Source: Lederbergia panacisoli (lineage in GTDB: Bacteria; Bacillota; Bacilli; Bacillales; Bacillaceae_C). From it: a stretch of DNA of 64,000 nt. The notes beneath the pieces are model-generated. The model had not been told where the DNA came from, searched no databases, and worked only from the letters and a program-made list of their open reading frames with translations. The stretch is taken from NCBI RefSeq assembly GCF_024626525.1, contig NZ_JANJGU010000002.1:310001-374000 (forward strand), given 5' to 3'. Position numbers and translations under genes: made by a program. Shown here in pieces: positions 61,096-64,000 of this stretch. The stretch's first letter is position 1, and each line of letters opens with the position of its first letter.

Positions 61096-62124
61096 TTATT
61101 TTGCTGAAACACCATTTTCATCAAAATATTTTTTAGCACCAGGATGGAGTTCAATGCCCATACCATTCAGTGCATTTTCAGTTTTAATCAGCTTACCTTT
61201 TGCATGACCGATTTTATCTGTATTTTCGAAAATTGCTTTTGTAATATCGTACACTAAATCATCGCTCAAATCACTGCGAACAACAAGCATTGCCTGAACC
61301 GCAACTGTTTCAATATCGGCTTTTGAACCATATGTTCCTTCTGCAATTGTATCTTTGGCATAATATGGATACTTTTCAATTAACGCATCGATCTTATCCC
61401 CATCTAGCGGGATGATGACTACATCTTCAGTAGCAGCCAATCCTTCAACTGCACCTGTTGGAGTTCCAGCCGTTATAAAGGCAGCGTCAATCGTTCCATC
61501 TTGAATACCTGTAGTAGAATCGTCAAAGGACAAATTACGTGCTTTCACATCATCCACTGTCATTCCATACATTTCCAAGATTTGTTCGGCATTTGCCCTC
61601 GTACCAGAACCCGCTTCACCAACGGAAACTGATTTTCCTTTTAAATCTTCCACAGATTTAATTCCTGTATTTGCAGTTGTAACAATTTGAATGGTTTCTG
61701 GGTACAACGTTCCAAGCCCTCTTACATTCTCCACCTTGTCTCCATTAAACATCATCGTACCTTCACTTGCGTATGTAGCGATATCCGTTTGTGTAAAGGC
61801 AACCTCTACTTCTTCCTTCTTAATAAGCGCCATATTTTCTGCAGACGCATTGGATGTTACCGCATTGGAATCAATTCCAGTTGCATCTTGAATAAAACTC
61901 GCAAAATTACCTCCAAGAGGATAATACGTACCTCCCGTACCGCCAGTGGCGATACTTAAGAATTTAATCCCGTAATCCTTTTTTCCTTCATCTGTGTTTT
62001 CTGCACCTTTATTTCCACCAGTATTATTTTTTTCGCCTTCTTTATCACTGCTCCCACAACCGGTTAAGAAGATGGACAATATGATCAATAGTGCCGCGCC
62101 CATAAAAAGACTTTTCCTTTTCAT
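61096..62124 (-). CDS. TAXI family TRAP transporter substrate-binding lipoprotein
   Basis: The 342-residue protein has a lipoprotein signal peptide ending LSIFLTGC (Cys23), a Gly/Asn-rich linker, and a TAXI domain with SIATGGTGGTYYPLGGNFASF near residue 48 and GKSVSVGEAGSGTRANAEQIL near 150. It captures the ligand outside the cell for the TRAP permease. Glutamate-like or other carboxylates are common TAXI ligands, but this one is unknown. I start at ATG 62124, since AGGAGGAG lies 5-6 bases before it. Confidence 0.92.
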   Translation of the reverse strand: MKRKSLFMGAALLIILSIFLTGCGSSDKEGEKNNTGGNKGAENTDEGKKDYGIKFLSIATGGTGGTYYPLGGNFASFIQDATGIDSNAVTSNASAENMALIKKEEVEVAFTQTDIATYASEGTMMFNGDKVENVRGLGTLYPETIQIVTTANTGIKSVEDLKGKSVSVGEAGSGTRANAEQILEMYGMTVDDVKARNLSFDDSTTGIQDGTIDAAFITAGTPTGAVEGLAATEDVVIIPLDGDKIDALIEKYPYYAKDTIAEGTYGSKADIETVAVQAMLVVRSDLSDDLVYDITKAIFENTDKIGHAKGKLIKTENALNGMGIELHPGAKKYFDENGVSAK

Positions 62125-62308
62125 ATGTTCTCCTCCTTTAATGTTATTTCTGTTCACAATTCTATCATATATTTCTTTTAAATGAACAAAAAACGCCTAT
62201 TTCAAGACTTTATACCTATATCAAGAACAATACGTGCATCTTTTACCATGACTTAATGACATCTGTGTTAATATATTTACCAATAAAGTTTTATAGGGAG
62301 GAATGTGA

Positions 62309-63028
62309 ATGTCATTCCCGCAAGGAACTATTCATGACATTGATTTTAAAAGCAATGAACTTGATGAAACATTATCGTTATTAGTATATTTACCCGCAAC
62401 CTTTTCACCGCTTTACAATTATTCCTTACTTATAGTCCAGGATGGTAAAGATTATTTTCAAATGGGTCGTTTGGCCCGATATGCTGATGAACTGATTGCC
62501 GAAAAGAAAATGGAAAATATTATTATTGTTGGGGCACATTATAGAAGTGTCACGGATAGAAGAAATAAATATCACCCAGCTGGTGAACAAAACCAAGCAT
62601 ATATTCGATTTTTATCTCACGAACTTGTGCCTTGGATCGACAAGGAGTATCCAACGACGGGAATGGGTAAAGGTAGAACACTTATGGGAGATAGCTTGGC
62701 GGGAACAGTATCGTTAATGGCGGCATTAAAATACCCAAATATATTTGGGCGTGTTATTTTACATTCACCTTTTGTAAATGATACTGTACTAAAGGCTGTT
62801 GAAAATCACCAAACCACCTCGCATCTTGACATTTACCATGTTATTGGGAAAGAGGAAACAGTTGTCAAAGTATCGAAAAATCGTGACTTTTTGACACCAA
62901 ATAGGGAACTTCATGAGCTATTCAAGGAAAAGGGATATAATACTTTTTATGATGAGTTTGATGGAGGACATTCTTGGAAATATTGGCAGCCCGATGTTAA
63001 AAGAGCATTGCTGAAAATGTTTTCTTAA
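62309..63028 (+). CDS. yjcH: Alpha/beta-hydrolase family esterase, YjcH-like
   Basis: The 239-residue esterase-D-type hydrolase has the nucleophile Ser in MGDSLAGTVS near residue 132, a DGGHSW motif near 222 carrying the catalytic His, and LLIVQDGKDYF near 47. It matches B. subtilis YjcH, found beside yjcG and yjcF as here. The substrate is unknown. GGGAGGAA precedes the ATG. Confidence 0.85.
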   Translation: MSFPQGTIHDIDFKSNELDETLSLLVYLPATFSPLYNYSLLIVQDGKDYFQMGRLARYADELIAEKKMENIIIVGAHYRSVTDRRNKYHPAGEQNQAYIRFLSHELVPWIDKEYPTTGMGKGRTLMGDSLAGTVSLMAALKYPNIFGRVILHSPFVNDTVLKAVENHQTTSHLDIYHVIGKEETVVKVSKNRDFLTPNRELHELFKEKGYNTFYDEFDGGHSWKYWQPDVKRALLKMFS

Positions 63029-63081
63029 TTTTTTTGTCACAAAATAAACTACTTGCATCCTATATAAAGTTTTTCAAATAT

Positions 63082-63109
63082 TTGATATAGTGGTATTGAA
63101 TGTTATAAT
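63082..63109 (+). promoter_or_regulatory. SigA promoter of yjcG-yjcF
   Basis: TTGATA (63082-63087) and TATAAT (63104-63109) are separated by 16 bases, about 42 bases before the yjcG start. Confidence 0.7.
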
Positions 63110-63151
63110 TGCCAAAACATAACATTAGTAAGAAAAAAGGAGGCAAAGAAA

Positions 63152-63667
63152 ATGAAATACGGCATCGTTATTTTCCCATCCAAAAAATTACAAGATTTGG
63201 CAAACTCTTATCGAAAACGGTATGATCCCCACTATGCTTTGATTCCACCGCATTTAACTTTAAAAGCGGCTTTTAATACTGATTTGGATGCCGATAAATT
63301 GACTGATAAACTTGAAGAAATCGCTAAAAAGTATGAACCATTCAATTTAAAAGTCCATAAAGTAAGCTCATTCCAACCTATCACGAATACAATCTATTTT
63401 AAAGCCGAGAATCACAACGAATTAAAGGGACTTCATGAAGATTGTTATGAGCAGCTCCCAGGCGGAAAACCTGAACATCCTTTTGTTCCTCATGTAACGA
63501 TTGCTCAAAAATTATCGAATGATGAGCATTCAGATGTATATGGTTCCTTACGTATGCTTGGAATCAATCATGAAGAAATCATTGACCGCTTCCATTTAGT
63601 CTATCAATTAGAAAATGACTCATGGACAGTGTATGAAACATTTCGATTAGGAAGGGATCCTCAGTAA
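63152..63667 (+). CDS. yjcG: YjcG family 2H phosphoesterase (2'-5' RNA ligase-like)
   Basis: The 171-residue protein has the two HxT motifs of the 2H superfamily, [10 protein letters not shown] with His34 and [10 protein letters not shown] near residue 115. The family hydrolyses or ligates cyclic or 2'-5' phosphate bonds in RNA or nucleotides. In B. subtilis the protein is YjcG. AAGGAGG lies before the ATG. The yjcF start follows its stop by 2 bases, so they are coupled. Confidence 0.93.
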   Translation: MKYGIVIFPSKKLQDLANSYRKRYDPHYALIPPHLTLKAAFNTDLDADKLTDKLEEIAKKYEPFNLKVHKVSSFQPITNTIYFKAENHNELKGLHEDCYEQLPGGKPEHPFVPHVTIAQKLSNDEHSDVYGSLRMLGINHEEIIDRFHLVYQLENDSWTVYETFRLGRDPQ

Positions 63668-63669
63668 AC

Positions 63670-64000
63670 ATGATAGTAGTCAAAGCCAATACGGAAGCTC
63701 AGCTTCAAGATGCTTTTAACATAAGAAAAACAGTATTTGTAGAAGAACAAAAAGTACCTATTGAACTTGAGATAGATGAATTTGAAAATAACTCCGACCA
63801 TTTTGTCCTTTACTCTAAAGACACGCCAGTCGGAGCCGGTAGATTTAGGCTGTTGGAAGGAAAAGGAAAATTGGAACGCATTTGTGTATTATCGGACCAA
63901 CGTGGGACTGGAGCAGGAAAAAAATTAATGAATGAAATTGAACATTACGCAAAAAAAAGCGGCATTAATGTGCTGAAACTTAATGCACAAACTTATGCGA
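63670..64000 (+). CDS. yjcF: GNAT family N-acetyltransferase YjcF, cut by the window end
   Basis: The 110 visible residues are of the GNAT fold: RKTVFVEEQKVPIELEIDEFE, then GAGRFRLLEGKGKLERICVL and the acetyl-CoA loop QRGTGAGKKLMNEIEHYA. It matches the YjcF/ElaA-like group. The acceptor is unknown. The ATG begins 2 bases after the yjcG stop, and the 3' end lies beyond the window. Confidence 0.88.
   Translation, partial: MIVVKANTEAQLQDAFNIRKTVFVEEQKVPIELEIDEFENNSDHFVLYSKDTPVGAGRFRLLEGKGKLERICVLSDQRGTGAGKKLMNEIEHYAKKSGINVLKLNAQTYA

Overview
The window comes from a low-GC, endospore-forming Bacillaceae chromosome (a Bacillus relative). The evidence is two alpha/beta small acid-soluble spore proteins with SigG-type promoters, a Spo0E-like phosphatase, a sporulenol-type triterpene cyclase, CtsR-controlled clpE, HPr with both His15 and Ser46, a CcpA-type cre site, GGAGG ribosome binding sites throughout, and neighbourhoods known from Bacillus subtilis (ykyB-cheV, ykvI-clpE, xylR/xylAB, yjcH-yjcG-yjcF). 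Most of it is ordinary chromosome; the accessory parts are one intact IS, one decayed tRNA-integrated element and several repeat-rich intergenic stretches.

Layout. 0-6 kb: ykyB and cheV, then a dehydrogenase/SDR/GntR/VOC group for sugar-acid or hydroxyacid metabolism. 6-8 kb: ptsHI. 8-11.5 kb: MoxR-DUF58-DUF4129 operon. 11.7-16.8 kb: ykvS, a CPBP protease, a lipoprotein, ykvI and clpE. 16.8-18.3 kb: an IS3-family element sitting in the loop of the clpE terminator. 18.3-20.9 kb: an SDR, an SMP-30 lactonase and a sugar isomerase, a small catabolic operon. 21-27 kb: Spo0E-like protein, acyltransferase, B12 radical SAM protein, diaminopimelate dehydrogenase, Ktr potassium channel. 27-34 kb: two SASP genes, TerC behind a manganese riboswitch, an SwrC-like RND pump, release factor 3. 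34-42 kb: a phosphotransferase, an M42 peptidase, OsmC and the xylose locus. 42-50 kb: AEC transporter, polar amino-acid ABC transporter, DUF2515, the triterpene cyclase. 50-55 kb: an alpha-galactosidase with an in-frame stop, an SDR, a purine/pyrimidine permease, and a UbiA prenyltransferase behind a perfect Rex-type operator. 55.8-58.2 kb: a decayed element bounded by tRNA-Val and a copy of its 3' half. 58.5-62.2 kb: a TAXI-type TRAP transporter. 62.3-64 kb: yjcH-yjcG-yjcF, the last cut by the window edge.

How genes work together. xylA and xylB feed xylose into the pentose phosphate pathway under XylR and probably CcpA, whose signal comes from HPr made in the ptsHI operon in the same window. 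The manganese riboswitch controls the TerC exporter. CtsR boxes control the ClpE chaperone. The Rex-type site suggests that the prenyltransferase responds to NADH/NAD+.

The observations most worth a second look are the IS inserted exactly in a terminator loop with a CCT target duplication; the tRNA-Val att duplication with a dead tyrosine integrase; the stop codon in the alpha-galactosidase; the Rex-like palindrome; the long inverted repeats between osmC and xylB; and the period-of-about-52-bp repeat arrays in two separate intergenic regions.
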